The position numbers and the translations under genes were made by a program. Source: Leguminivora glycinivorella (lineage: Eukaryota; Arthropoda; Insecta; Lepidoptera; Tortricidae). From it: DNA of 64,000 nucleotides. The stretch covers positions 1,674,001 to 1,738,000 of the forward strand of contig NC_062971.1 in NCBI RefSeq assembly GCF_023078275.1, written 5' to 3'. Below are positions 39,801 through 47,462 of the stretch, one piece after another. The first letter of the stretch is position 1, and each line of letters opens with the position of its first letter. Below the pieces are notes generated by a model. The model did not search any database. It worked only from the letters and a program-made list of their open reading frames with translations, and was not told the DNA's origin.

Positions 39801-42800
39801 TCTTATTTATTGCACTTGTTTTGACGACCGGTCTGGCCTAGCGCGTAGTGACCTGCTAAGCCGTGGTCCTGGGTTCGAATCCCGGTAAGGGCAATTATTT
39901 GTGTGATGAACACAGATATTTGTTCCTGAATCATGGATGTTTTCTATGCATATAAGTATGTATTTATCTATATACATAAGTAAGTATATCGTCGCCTAGC
40001 ACCCTAGTACAAGCTTTGCTTAGTTTGGGACTAGGTTGATCTGTGTAAGGTGTCCGCCAATATTTATTATTTATTTGTTTATTTGTATTGTAATGTACTA
40101 TTAAAGGTTCCAACTAAATTACCATTTAATTATTATAATTATGCATAGGTACCACAGCAATATAAATACTTAATGTAAATGCTTGAAAAAAAACAACTTA
40201 AACAACTACAATTCTACCATAACTAAGATGTAGGTAATGTAAATACATAAACTCACACGTGTATACCCAAAGGAGGTAGGCAGAGCAATTAAGTAGGAGT
40301 AGTTGGTTTAGGACATATAAGAAATGTAATTAGATATTTTTTTTTACTGATATTAAAATTTTATCCATAAAAAATAATTCGGGCCGCATTGTAATGCAAA
40401 ACACTGGCGTTAAACTTTCATTGATAATTAAATGTCAACTGTCATCGCAACCATGTTTACAGTAAATACATTGCTGCTGAGAAAATATTTAAAAATTAAT
40501 TATGGAGTGAAAATTAAGAGTAATTCAAAAACATGTGTAGATAGCTTACTCGACTGAAATCTTATAATATAAACTCTTGACCGCCCGTCAGTGGCATAAA
40601 GGTTATCACACACGTTTGAAATATCGGCCTGAATGTTAATGACCTTATTTTTATATTTTATGACGAGAAACGAACAACTTTTTGTGAGTAGTAAATATAT
40701 ACAGCAATTGTGTGTAGGTATCTTTTTGGTGCATTACTTACTTATATGCAAAAAAACCTTGTAATTTGAATAACTTTTGGCGCACACTCGTAATTTAAAA
40801 GCTGGATTGACATATGTCTTATATGCATTATAAGATCAAATTAATGTAATATCACTAAACTAAAAAAACATATATAATTATATACAGAAAAGTATAATTC
40901 AAATGTACTTAGTATAATGAGTTTTCGTAGTACAATACGTAATATATACCCAATGACTAGTGTCAGTGTAGGTAATATGTGTACTTGTGTAGTCTAGGCC
41001 GGTTACAATAAGAAACATACTAATTATTTTTAATTCGGGACTTAATCGCGTATAACTACATATCCACGGGGACAACGCCGTCCTTGAAACGTTGGAGGTC
41101 AGTTTAATATGTAGTTATACGCGATTAAGTCCCGATTTAAAAATAATTATGTGTAATAATCGTGAAAGTTTAAATCAGTGTTTTAAAAACATACTAAGTT
41201 GTCAGTTTGCACTACAGTATGCTTAGGTTCATATGGTTTTTCATTGTAAGAAAATCAGCAATTAAAAAAGAAAAAGTGGATTTTTCATTGAAAATTTTAA
41301 ATACCCGCATTTTTCCACTGAAAAGTTAGCTGTATCATATAAAATTCACATATAAAAACCCACCTTATTAAGTATATCCATATTCACAAGTAAAAAACAC
41401 ACTATAAACGATGGCGGAAGACGTCTCGTCTATTCACCGGTTGACAATACAATACATATAATAGCTCTAGATGTATATATGTATACTACATATACATGAT
41501 GGCGCCGTGGCATAGGACGGCTGATACGAGGCCCAGATAAGTTATCATGGGTCTCTGACCAGTAAAGATAGCTAAGAGCCTAAGAGGAAAGGGACCGCTT
41601 TTCCATACAATTTAGCCCCTGTTTTCCTCTGAATATTTTTTTTTCCTTAGCCTAATTGAGTGTCCCACTACTGGACAAAAGGCCTCCATGAGTCCCGATT
41701 CTCCGTTTTTAACCCCCGACGAAAAACACACACACACACAGGACAGACAGACAGACATGTCAAACTTATAACACCCCGTCGTTTTTGCGTCGGGGGTTAA
41801 AAATAAACAAACGTACGGCTGTGGTCGACAAACATCTATGTAAGTAATGTAAAATGACATATCGTCACTACTTTTAAAAAAACTTGTGTCTTCGTCTGTC
41901 AATGAAAAGAAAATTGTAGTAAGTATGTATGGAATGCATATAGACTTACTGCGTTTTAACTTTGAGAAACAGCGTGAGATACGAGATTTTTTAAAAGTAG
42001 TGACGATATGTTTAATATCCAGAGAGAAAAATAAGTACCACATTTTTATGAACAAGCGATAAAGAGGTCTAAAACAAAATCAATGTTCCAAGAACAAACT
42101 ATAGTATTTTATGCAATAGGCGTTTAAAGGAGGTCAAAAAAGACGAGTGGCGTGGGTAACTATTTGAGGCGAAGTTTTTCTACGACCATGCACTTAGTTT
42201 TTAATAGTTTTCTTGTATAAATTTCGTGAAATTCACACTGTTTCCTGTATTTGACGCAAAGGTTTGCACTGTCAGCTCAGTTGCTCAAAGCCTTCCCGCG
42301 CACGCGCCCAGTATCGTTATAACAATGCGTTGCCATGGTTACAGAGCCAAACAATGCGTTTTCAGTTTTTTCGATACTGCGCGCATGCGCGGAGAGCCGG
42401 AGGACGCTGGCTGTGGGGAATAGACTTTTATGTAGGGTTTTAAAGATCTATGCACGACCCTGTAAATGAGAATAACAGTTCGGGAGTAGAAAAAATATTT
42501 TCTATGAAAATATTTTAATTTTATAAAATCAATGTTCTTTTTTAAATTGAAATTGTATGCTTTTTAATCGTATTTATAAATTTGCAGAATCTAAACCGTC
42601 TAAACGACACGAGAAGAGAAGGATGTAAGTATAAAAGAAGTAGAACAGACAACAAAATAAAAATATGAATGTCCAGTATCCTATCTTAATGTACGCCAGT
42701 GATTTTACGATTTTAATAATCATCGTGACTCGTATGTAAAAACCCTAAAAATGACATCATCAAAATGATTTGCATATTTTGTCCTAATCCAAATTATTCT

Positions 42801-44901
42801 TTAAAAAACATAACTAGTAGCTACATTACGGTACATGTGAGGAAAAGAGAAAGTTCTAAAAAGTGGCGATAAATTATAACACGACCGATGAGAGTTCACT
42901 TCGTTTCGAATTTCCTATTTTCCGCAAGGAGAATTTGCCTTTTCCGCACTTGTATTGGAATGTACTATTATAATATTAACAGTTGTTGGCACGTACAATA
43001 GGGAAAGTACCTAAGTACTTTCATTGTTTAATTCATGGTATGCAAAAAAACATATTTTAATTGATAGTTACCTAAATATAAATACGTGCGTAAAAACTGT
43101 ATTTAGAGATAACTTTATTTATGAATGCGATATAAAAGTAAGTAAAAAGTGAATTACGTAAACCATTTGCAATAGACACGTGTACGTAGGTAGGACGTTA
43201 TCTAACTATTACTTATTTATGTGCCATGATGACATAGCACTAAATCTTAAGGGCCCGTTTACACGATGCAAAAACTCGCGCTAGAGAATATTGTGCCCCC
43301 AGATTGTGTTAAGTTCATATTTTACAGTTGTTTTAGCGTTATATTACCGCACTTGTAGCGTAATTCACTAATTATGGTACAGTTGTTAATAAAGGTACCT
43401 TTCCATCAAAGATGCGCTACGTAGGTGTTTGATATCCACCAATCATGTTCATTGGTCCACATACATAGTACACATAGCTGGGCATTAACTCGTTAATCCG
43501 TTAATCGTTAATTAACGAAGTTAACATTTCGATTAACGGATTAACTTTTAAGTTAACTTTAAAAAATGTTAACGGATTCGTTAACTTCCGTTAAATTTCA
43601 TGGAGTCCGTTAATCGTTAATCCAGCACCCCAAGCGGCTCGCTGCGCCGCGAAAACCACGTTCTTACTGCTAGTGTAAAAGCCCGTAGTACGGAAAAACC
43701 TAGGTTTTATCGGTAAAAGGAGATCCGTCGGTTATAAACAGTCTGAAGACCAATTGGCGACTTTGGATCACTTATTCGAGATCTTCTAAATCTTATTAGG
43801 CGTGCTAGATCGATCACTAACCTGGGAATAGAGTGCAATCATCAGGCATGACAGACAAATCGCGTAACCGACGCATCGAGTTAGAGTCCGGCGCGGGCCT
43901 TAGATTACTCTACCAAGTTATCGTGGCCCACAGCATCGAGTTGTCATCTCAAATCTCAATCTGAAGAACCGTAATTATTACATTTCGGTTTTTTACCGAT
44001 TGGCGTCACAGGTTTTAATGGTTTTTGGTGGATACTTAGTAAATAGAAATACATAATACCTACAGTGGAATCCTATTTTTATGACGTGTTAACGGATTAT
44101 CGATTAACTTTAACTTCCGTTAAATCTACCGAAATGTATCGCTTTAACGATTAACGAAGTTAACTTTTTAAGTAACGGATTAACGATTATCGAAGTTAAC
44201 TATTTGATTAACGGTGCCCAGCTATGATAGTACAGCAATGGTGGATAATGGTACATCTATGTAGCACATCTCTGATGGATTGGCAGCCTTATAAAAACTA
44301 GTAAGTATATATATCTACTGATCTTATCTGACCATGCAACACTTTTTAAAGCATGCAGTAATAAGTAAATGGTTCAAAACCAAAACTGTGATGAACTGGC
44401 TAAGTGGCTACATTACGCCCTATTATTTGGCTAGGGACCTATAGGTGGAAATATCTGGTGTGTTTCGATCTGATAATCAACTAGTAGTCATAAGCTGGGT
44501 CCACACTGGTCGCATGCCTCGCCTCGTGAGGAAAACGTCCGTGCTCATGCGCGCACGTTTGTCTCGCCCGAGCACATTTGCTCAACAAGGTGCCCCTTGG
44601 TCAGCTGCATGCGCGGATCCAGGGGGGGTGGGGTCATGGGGTCATGACCCCCCCCTGGAGCCTAGGTTGGCCATACAAATAGACCACGTGACCCCCCCTG
44701 GGGCCTGGCCCTTTACCACGTGACCACCCCTTGGGCACGAAGCTGGATCCGCGCTTGGTCAGCTGTTCAAAATAGTTGAAAAGAATGTCCTAATTTTAAA
44801 ATACTTTAGTTAGAGAAGCATGCAAAATTAGTGCAGCAGCAATAGCAGCATGCTAAGAGGCTGTTAGGTCTTACCGCAGGTCTCAGCCGGTTGTCATTCG
44901 C
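12830..44901 (-). CDS. UGP: UTP-glucose-1-phosphate uridylyltransferase (UDP-glucose pyrophosphorylase)
   Basis: Cytosolic enzyme: UTP + glucose 1-phosphate = UDP-glucose + pyrophosphate, feeding glycogen, trehalose, chitin and glycosylation. Minus-strand exons in order: 44901-44875 (micro-exon), 16613-16427, 16132-15900, 15426-15221, 14904-14712, 13964-13386, 12937-12830 with stop TAA at 12832-12830. All phases agree (0, 1, 0, 2, 0, 0) and no frame breaks are seen. About 510 residues are visible, close to the usual 500-515, so only a short start exon is missing. Motifs in order: KLNGGLGTSMGCKGPKS (nucleotide-binding loop, about residue 114), HLNKTY, WYPPGHGDFYESF, SNIDNLGATVD, VTNKTRADVKGG, then the C-terminal beta-helix LDHLTVSGDVTFG and GTVIIIANHGDRI ending NLRILDH. 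Four exons have decayed partial copies on their 3' side. Confidence 0.95.
13386..13964 (-). CDS. UGP: UGP catalytic/C-terminal exon (193 codons)
   Basis: The largest UGP exon, phase 0 at both ends. It starts VTNKTRADVKGGTLIQYEDK, runs through VIQLETAVGAAMKCFEG and VPRSRFLPVKKTSDLLLV, and ends GVSLK at the donor GTGGGT. It covers the end of the Rossmann-like catalytic domain and most of the left-handed beta-helix domain used for subunit contacts in this family. No internal stop or frame break is seen. Confidence 0.95.
14030..14350 (+). mobile_element. LINE reverse-transcriptase C-terminal fragment in UGP intron
   Basis: The plus strand reads TKRFASSFLMRTAKEWNSLP, then after a frame change FPNSYNSATFNSRVNSHLL, the familiar C-terminus of Jockey/CR1-like LINE ORF2. 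A (AAATT)n-type tail region follows at 14390-14500. Confidence 0.65.
14560..14660 (-). pseudogene. Partial copy of UGP exon 14904-14712
   Basis: Repeats the 3' half of the exon (NLGATVD...NPNQQ...VNEF) and a donor-like GAGGTAAAT. It diverges upstream and has small indels (a four-base gain near the NQQ codons). It lies about 50 bp 3' of its parent. Confidence 0.8.
14940..15025 (-). pseudogene. Decayed copy of the middle of UGP exon 15426-15221
   Basis: Minus strand carries catccgcaaata, then ttgaccagtcctgccac, matching the exon around VIRKYKG and FNQSCHP with many substitutions. It lies 3' of its parent, beyond the RTE insertion. Confidence 0.6.
15044..15210 (+). mobile_element. 5'-truncated RTE-type LINE inserted in a UGP splice donor
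   Basis: One open frame reads GRPRRRWQHDLDVFRKDWPN, then IALNRDAWKKEREAFAQQWD, the C-terminus of RTE-clade ORF2, followed by an A-rich aaaataaa end. It is flanked by the 10-bp direct repeat atacacttac (15034-15043 and 15211-15220), a target-site duplication. It is antisense to UGP. Confidence 0.8.
15221..15426 (-). CDS. UGP: UGP exon encoding HLNKTY...HNDIEA, donor duplicated by an RTE insertion
   Basis: Acceptor AATTCCAG at 15434-15427. The exon encodes a PLVLMNSFNTDEDT stretch, then FNQSCHPRINRESLLPVAKD, ending in phase 2 to join WYPPGHGD. Its donor GTAAGTGTAT (15220-15211) is repeated exactly at 15043-15034, on the far side of a truncated RTE insertion. Confidence 0.93.
15674..15822 (-). 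pseudogene. Partial copy of UGP exon 16132-15900
   Basis: Repeats the 3' half of the exon, from the HHMLDKL region through the nucleotide-loop codons to LTVQ, at roughly 85-90% identity. Substitutions alter the glycine-rich loop and the copy is cut just before the donor. It is 3' of its parent. Confidence 0.8.
16243..16400 (-). pseudogene. Partial copy of UGP exon 16613-16427
   Basis: Repeats the 3' two thirds of the exon with its donor and about 20 bp of intron, at about 90% identity; the 5' part and acceptor are missing. The unit is about 155 bp in direct tandem with the parent. In the copy, tcagataagg replaces tcaggtaagg. Confidence 0.82.
16427..16613 (-). CDS. UGP: UGP N-terminal exon (IRSHQRTPSGSRDF...)
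   Basis: Phase 0 acceptor TTAACAG, phase 1 donor A|GTAAGT. Encodes IRSHQRTPSGSRDFKEATKR, then a charged helix (LEVELEKLLATLPE) and FKNLFSRFLAEK, as in the N-terminal helical region of eukaryotic UGPs before the GPSV(T/D)W motif. A truncated copy of its 3' half plus donor follows at 16243-16400. Confidence 0.92.
17308..17922. repeat. Transposon-like element with GGCCTGAGTG ends
   Basis: Starts ggcctgagtggacgctcgg and ends gagcatccactcaggt as an inverted match. Related end pieces occur at 51708-51830, 56755-56880 and 61615-61690. No coding sequence is seen. Confidence 0.5.
17928..18130 (+). repeat. Dispersed repeat (empty-site copy)
   Basis: Matches the minus strand of 34440-34695 over about 200 bp (aaagtgccgcccacccc, tacctcacagttacc, acgcgttcacctacacgagc). 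It carries a single TTTATTAT where the other copy holds a MITE. Confidence 0.75.
19982..20375. repeat. Palindromic MITE with arms of about 50 bp
   Basis: aaaagtgtgtccacatgaga at the left and the inverted tctcacgtggacacactttt at the right; arms continue through ttggggctggtgtccctctc. Confidence 0.75.
20645..20672. repeat. (TA)n microsatellite
   Basis: Uninterrupted TA dinucleotides in AT-rich intron. Confidence 0.8.
20774..20900. repeat. CGTTTTCACATTATCC-ended MITE
   Basis: Inverted ends cgttttcacattatccgatc / gatcggataatggaaaaacg around a palindromic interior (gatatcggatcgg). Other copies: 375-425 (half) and 63284-63360. Confidence 0.75.
22315..22484. repeat. MITE with TAATGAGGAGG ends
   Basis: Left taatgaggaggaacact, right agtgtgcctcctcattta, about 170 bp, with subterminal ggcgcca / ggcgccg. 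Confidence 0.6.
23259..23350 (+). repeat. 32-bp tandem repeat, about three units
   Basis: The unit ttttttaattattggccgtt plus ttgacag repeats three times with minor changes. The flank 23217-23262 recurs at 41141-41186. Confidence 0.75.
23988..24168 (+). repeat. Interspersed repeat ending TTTATAATATTAGTATG
   Basis: Contains ttcccgcggcttcgcacgcg, a gacaaacacagacacac tract and the end tttataatattagtatgaa, a pattern common to retroelement 3' ends in moths and butterflies. Confidence 0.6.
25040..25179. repeat. Palindromic MITE beside a SINE
   Basis: Arms cccgtagccgaatggcattt / atgccattcggctacggg, with inner gcgaaacg / cgtttcgc. Confidence 0.75.
25179..25433 (+). mobile_element. tRNA-derived SINE
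   Basis: Begins with a tRNA-like head (gtggtagcctagcggtaaaa gcgtgcgag), then a conserved body (gtgcgaaatgtcatttgata, catcgtgaggaaac). A longer copy of the same family is at 57171-57495 on the minus strand. Confidence 0.7.
25888..26085 (+). mobile_element. RTE-type LINE ORF2 C-terminal fragment
   Basis: Reads RGKPRKRWMDCVKDDMKRKQ, then VNGEMMGDREV, typical of the RTE C-terminus. A near-identical fragment lies at 63750-63935. Confidence 0.65.
26601..26777. repeat. Long palindrome, arms of about 57 bp
   Basis: 26601-26657 (aattaatgaatctacggttg...cgacatgtt) is repeated inverted at 26721-26777 with essentially no mismatches; the 63-bp loop contains gcctgaagaggggcctccga. Confidence 0.85.
26860..27530 (+). 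mobile_element. LINE 3' end with ORF2 C-terminus and A-rich tail
   Basis: Frames give SIVWLPYESTYSLMLEKVQK, AFLMFLYKN, GYYPLLYPTKYLLGTLGYNS and LEVRMTFSLLGTACRVLRG, the post-reverse-transcriptase region of R1/Jockey-like LINEs, with at least one frame change. It ends in an aaataaaaataaaaaataaa tail. Confidence 0.7.
27803..28868. mobile_element. 1.07-kb element with 21-bp inverted terminal repeats
   Basis: taaggtcaggtggggtaagg(g) at 27803 is repeated inverted at 28848-28868. The interior repeats ggggtaagggaaacat-type words in both orientations (28021, 28190, 28440). No transposase frame is seen, so it is probably non-autonomous. Confidence 0.7.
29083..30000 (+). repeat. Tandem duplication of a 450-bp unit
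   Basis: 29083-29537 and 29530-30000 match at roughly 93-95% (tctaagatccgtact, gaacatgtcttactatgg, ccaatccgggctagtctta). The second unit carries an added (AAT)n tract near 29945. The first 105 bp of the unit recur inverted at 30718-30822. Confidence 0.8.
30199..30717 (-). repeat. Inverted copy of the 10760-11320 repeat
   Basis: Reads the same family on the other strand: (GTCC)n at 30230, a C run at 30364-30375, ending gctcttggccggttttt. It is truncated at the (GTCC)n side. Confidence 0.8.
30909..31268. repeat. Palindromic MITE with arms of about 90 bp
   Basis: cagagtggggcctgtaacaa at 30915 is inverted at about 31240-31262, and the arms extend through aggagaatagcct and caaatgttgatcagtataag. 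Confidence 0.75.
31849..32035 (+). mobile_element. RTE-type LINE end joined to a tRNA-like segment
   Basis: The plus strand reads WADRVEVDLRELGVVGESWR, then DTAQDRAKWR, an RTE C-terminus. The minus strand at 31968-32035 contains ggtggctcagttggcagagc, a tRNA A-box-like sequence. Confidence 0.6.
32630..33190 (-). mobile_element. LINE 3'-UTR copy, inverted relative to 36060-36600
   Basis: Matches the reverse complement of 36060-36600 over about 550 bp (gcggcggccgcgagttcgcg region, gaacgtgcgttccgtgagaa, cacgtgcg next to aagaaacgag). It holds only 3' sequence. Confidence 0.8.
33817..34026. repeat. Long palindrome, arms of about 90 bp
   Basis: aattatctgtcaaacgggta at 33817 is inverted at 34001-34020. 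Arms include gaccttccttcttcgatttc and ggccgataccactgatttct with a 4-bp indel and few mismatches. The loop is about 25 bp and AT-rich. Confidence 0.88.
34440..34695 (-). repeat. Dispersed repeat (copy with MITE insertion)
   Basis: Minus-strand relative of 17928-18130, interrupted at TTTATTAT by the element 34696-34902. Confidence 0.75.
34696..34902. mobile_element. hAT-like MITE, 207 bp, 8-bp TSD
   Basis: 30-bp perfect inverted ends beginning catacatcggggttttgg, flanked by TTTATTAT at 34688-34695 and 34903-34910. The homologous empty site at 17930-17937 has the 8-mer once. Confidence 0.9.
35470..36720 (+). mobile_element. CR1/Jockey-type LINE 3' part
   Basis: The frame ending at 36116 reads LNYAVTTWGNAVGIKRILIS, HSVRIVYNLRKGTSVREFF, then FKNKLKRFFQ. 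A 3' UTR follows, ending with the aataaagaaacttgaaactt repeat tail at about 36715. It is 5'-truncated. Confidence 0.75.
36774..37020 (+). repeat. (GTCT)n-containing repeat with CCCCGACGCAAAAACGACGG end
   Basis: Begins ttttaaaccccgacgcaaaa, followed by a (gtct)n run at 36823-36880. Relatives are at 41691-41801 (with both inverted ends) and 58737-58830. Confidence 0.7.
37117..39601. mobile_element. hAT-like element, 2.5 kb, 8-bp TSD, carrying nested insertions
   Basis: Ends tagagatgggccgaatattc / gaatatggac-type inverted to ggcccatctcta, flanked by GTATAAAC at 37109-37116 and 39602-39609. Subterminal regions are packed with palindromic CGAATATTCGG-type words. The interior contains a dispersed repeat (homologous to 57718-58140) that is itself split by a second element. 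No intact transposase frame is seen. Confidence 0.85.
37425..38856. mobile_element. Inner hAT-like element nested in 37117-39601
   Basis: Ends tagggtgtttcat / atgaaacaccctA; flanks aagggggc (37417-37424) and aaggaggc (38857-38864). The homologous uninterrupted repeat near 57737 reads caagggggcaaagttg with a single copy. Inside, 37830-38130 is an RTE ORF2 fragment (AITRSAMERLRKYGQ; LYGAETWTSREKKIDVLEM). Confidence 0.8.
39826..40080 (+). mobile_element. tRNA-derived SINE
   Basis: Head gaccggtctggcctagcgcg...tcctgggttcgaatcccgg has A- and B-box-like words; the body reads cagatatttgttcctgaatc...catggatgttttctatg and it ends with gatctgtgtaag and ttattt. A second, 5'-truncated copy is at 45150-45345. 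Confidence 0.75.
41037..41141. repeat. Palindromic MITE with CGGGACTTAATCGCG ends
   Basis: tcgggacttaatcgcgtata at the left is inverted at the right (tacgcgattaagtcccga). Half copies of the end occur at 18813-18852, and flanking sequence is shared with 23217-23262. Confidence 0.75.
41691..41801. repeat. Short element with CCCCCGACG inverted ends and (CA)n/(GACA)n core
   Basis: ttttaacccccgacgaaaaa at the left, tttttgcgtcgggggttaaa at the right; the core is (ac)n then (gaca)n. Confidence 0.75.
43473..44226. mobile_element. hAT-like MITE, 754 bp, 8-bp TSD
   Basis: Ends catagctgggcattaac / ttaacggtgcccagctatg, flanked by ATAGTACA at 43465-43472 and 44227-44234. Both subterminal zones are dense arrays of CGTTAAC/GTTAACG-type words. 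No coding frame. Confidence 0.85.
44611..44758 (+). repeat. C-tract/CACGTG repeat, copy 2 (longest)
   Basis: Begins gcgcggatccaggggggg and ends ctggatccgcgc (inverted ends of about 12 bp). It contains two cacgtgacc motifs and several C runs. Copies at 5819-5905 and 53672-53815. Confidence 0.7.
44875..44901 (-). CDS. UGP: Probable UGP 27-nt micro-exon
   Basis: Minus strand: TCTTCCAG, 27 nt encoding ANDNRLRPA, then GTAAGACC. It is phase 0 on both sides, so it joins IRSHQRTP in frame across a 28-kb intron. The support is good splice sites, frame and position upstream of an N-terminal exon that lacks a start codon; a 27-nt match is weak on its own. If it is not used, the true upstream exon lies elsewhere in 16614-51000 or further right. 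Confidence 0.45.
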
Positions 44902-46900
44902 CTGGAAGATGCAATCATTGAGTGAATCAAGCACACACGCTAGCAGGTTAAACAAATAAACTTAGAATAGTTGGGAAACTCCAGCATTTACTATGCAAAC
45001 TTAGATTATCAAAAACGGCTGAACCGATTTTGAGAAAACATGTCTGAGAGCCATCGCTAGAAAACCTTTTTATATTGCGCTAAATATAAAAAGACTGCCA
45101 CCAGATTTCAGATGATTGATCACATTTACATGTCAACTATTTTGCTGCCTGCTGCGCCGCGGTCCCGTGTCAAATCCCGGTAAGGGCATTTATTTATGTG
45201 ATGAGAAGAGATATTTGTTCCTGAGTCATGGATGTTTTCTATGTATATAAGTATTTATACATTATTGTCTGAGTACCCACAACACAAGCCTTCTTGAGCT
45301 TAACGTGGGCCTCAGCCAATCTGTGTAAGAATGTCCTATAATTTATTTTTTTTAACTATAAAATATAGTTAAATTTAAATAAAAAATTTATTAATACATC
45401 AGATTTTCTGTACAGAATGTTATTATATTTATATTTGTACACCAAATTGGTTCACCCATTTAAGAGCCAAGGAACAGACACACAATCACTCATAGCGGCC
45501 CCTTTTTCAACGGGGTGTTAAAAATATTGGAACAGTTTTAATAGTGCATTTATTTCCAAACGAACCTTATAAAGTGCCACATTACGTGCAGAGTATATGG
45601 ACACTTAATGAAATAACCGAACTATTAAGACTATCAGAAATATAAGTTGTAATTGTTGTATATTTAATAATATTAATTTTCAGAGCATAAACATTTGTTG
45701 AGCTTGTACATAATGGAAGTATTGCAAAGATTTTAGGTAGTCAATTAACAGATAAATAAAAAAAATCATTTATGGAATTTAGTGCATTTTGATTAAGGAC
45801 AGAAAAAAGCAAGCACTGGAAGCCCAAGACCCTTGGTGAGAAAGGCATACAATAAAAACCAATAAAAATAACTTTTTTTATCAGTATTATTTACTTGATC
45901 CAGTGATTTTAATCACAAATATTACAAGTTTCTGGTATGTTTTATTAAGGAAAGTGATATCTTTGTGAGTATTTCTGTGTTATTTTAAAAGAATTGCTAT
46001 TATTATGGTCACCATTTGAAAACATGTAAGTGATGTTTAAGACGAACCTACTACAATTAGCATTAATAATCAAGTAGGCAAGTATAAAGTTTTAGAAACA
46101 ACAACCGCTATGAACCTATAATCTTAATAAAACATCAGTATAATAAGATTTCGGCATAATCATAGAAAAGTGCTGTCATTTATCTAATAGCTACGTTAAG
46201 ACGCTACATCATTCAAGTAATTGTTCCTTAGTTGTTTATTTACGTTTCAAGACTGGCTTGTGTCCGATCAGAGCGTCTAATCGTCAAGTGTTGACCTCTA
46301 CGCAGAGGCAAGGTGACGGAAGATAAATAACTATTATTACGCCTTATCAACAGACGTAAGCATAAACATGTATAGTTACCTTCTTATTTAATTCTGCCGT
46401 TTCTGCCATTATCACTAAGTGTTATAAAACACGAGTAGTTTATCACTTTATCAATTACACGCCGAGCGGAGCGGACCGCGAGCGCGCTTCGCGATTTTTG
46501 ACAGTGACAATCAGGTGATTGTCAAAAGGTGAACGAAACGCAGCGAGCGTTTTATTTCGTCATCGTGGGCGCGGTTGGCAATGTTCCCGTTTTAGATTTC
46601 CGTAAACATTACAAATATTTTATTTTTCATTACACAACCTTACATTTCCTGACTGTACAACGCTTTCAGATTTGTTTTATGATTATTTAAGAAGAGGCTG
46701 ACGCCGATTTGAATACAGCCAATATAGTAGGGCTTTCCTCGGACCTTTTCCTTCTCAGAACAAAGGTGTTCCCTGGGTGTTCCAGACCTTTGGGGTGCGT
46801 CCACAGAGCCAAAGCCGACACGTAGGTGTGCCCTTTTCACACTTTCATTTAATGTTACAATATTCCTATATTGTAACTTAACTAATAATAAATGACCGAC
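44902..46900. other. Spacer upstream of the UGP micro-exon
   Basis: Apart from the SINE at 45150 I see no gene. The region 46440-46560 is unusually GC-rich with many CpG (gccgagcggagcggaccgcg), which could be a promoter or an unrelated repeat; no start codon exon in frame with UGP was found here. Confidence 0.3.
45150..45345 (+). mobile_element. 5'-truncated tRNA-derived SINE
   Basis: Shares gagatatttgttcctgagtc, atggatgttttctatgtata and ccaatctgtgtaagaatgtc with the SINE at 39826. Confidence 0.7.
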
Positions 46901-46921
46901 TTCGTTTTATGTTGGATGGTA

Positions 46922-47406
46922 TCAAATACTATATAAACTCTAGAGTTTATATAGTATTTGATGAGGCCTGATTTAGACGGCGTGCGAACTCGCATGCGAT
47001 TTTAGTTGCATTGCGGGGTGTTGAGGTTACATACAATTTGGCACAACCATCAAATACCGCAATGTAATAAAACTCGTATGCGAGTTCTCGTACCGTCTAA
47101 ATGGGCCCTTAATACGTGCAGCTTCTGACGTTTCCCATACAATGGAGCGGCAACAATTTTACTAGCGCCATCTAGCGGTACGAGTTGTTCAAAGTAGTTT
47201 GTCAGCCTTTTATTTTAGTAAATTAAAATAGAAAATGCGATTACTTGATCTACTTTAACATTTTTAGACGGAATAAAACAAAAAAATAAGAATGTGTGAC
47301 TTTTTTTAATTTTATACTGTATGAACGGAAACTATTTTGATCAACTCATGCCGCTAGGGGCGCTAGTATCGCATGTTGCCAACTTTGGCACTAAGCTGCA
47401 CGTATT
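46922..47406. repeat. Cluster of palindromic repeats
   Basis: A 42-bp near-perfect palindrome (atcaaatactatataaactc and its inverse) at 46922-46963; a MITE at 46967-47106 (gatttagacgg...ccgtctaaat, inner gcgaactcgcatgcga); and another at 47111-47406 (aatacgtgcagct...agctgcacgtatt). Confidence 0.65.
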
Positions 47407-47462
47407 AACTCGTAGAGTTTACATAGTATTTGATGGTATTTAATATTCAGATACATTTTATA

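Larger units (their letters stand above)
16614..44874 (-). other. UGP intron 1 (28 kb), transposon-filled
   Basis: No host exon is convincing in this stretch on either strand. Contents are listed separately: MITEs, LINE 3' ends, SINEs, nested hAT-like elements and palindromes. Stretches with nothing recognisable: 16614-17300, 18150-18800, 18860-19560, 21000-21940, 22500-23150, 24170-25030, 40080-41030 and 42060-43460. Confidence 0.5.

Noticed and set aside
39840..39890. Possible tRNA gene (ggttcgaatccc B-box)
   Set aside because: The tRNA-like head is followed by a SINE body that recurs at 45150; it is a SINE, not a tRNA gene.
46640..46840. Minus-strand frame of 66 codons as a UGP start exon
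   Set aside because: No splice donor in frame with the micro-exon and no similarity to UGP N-termini that I can recognise.
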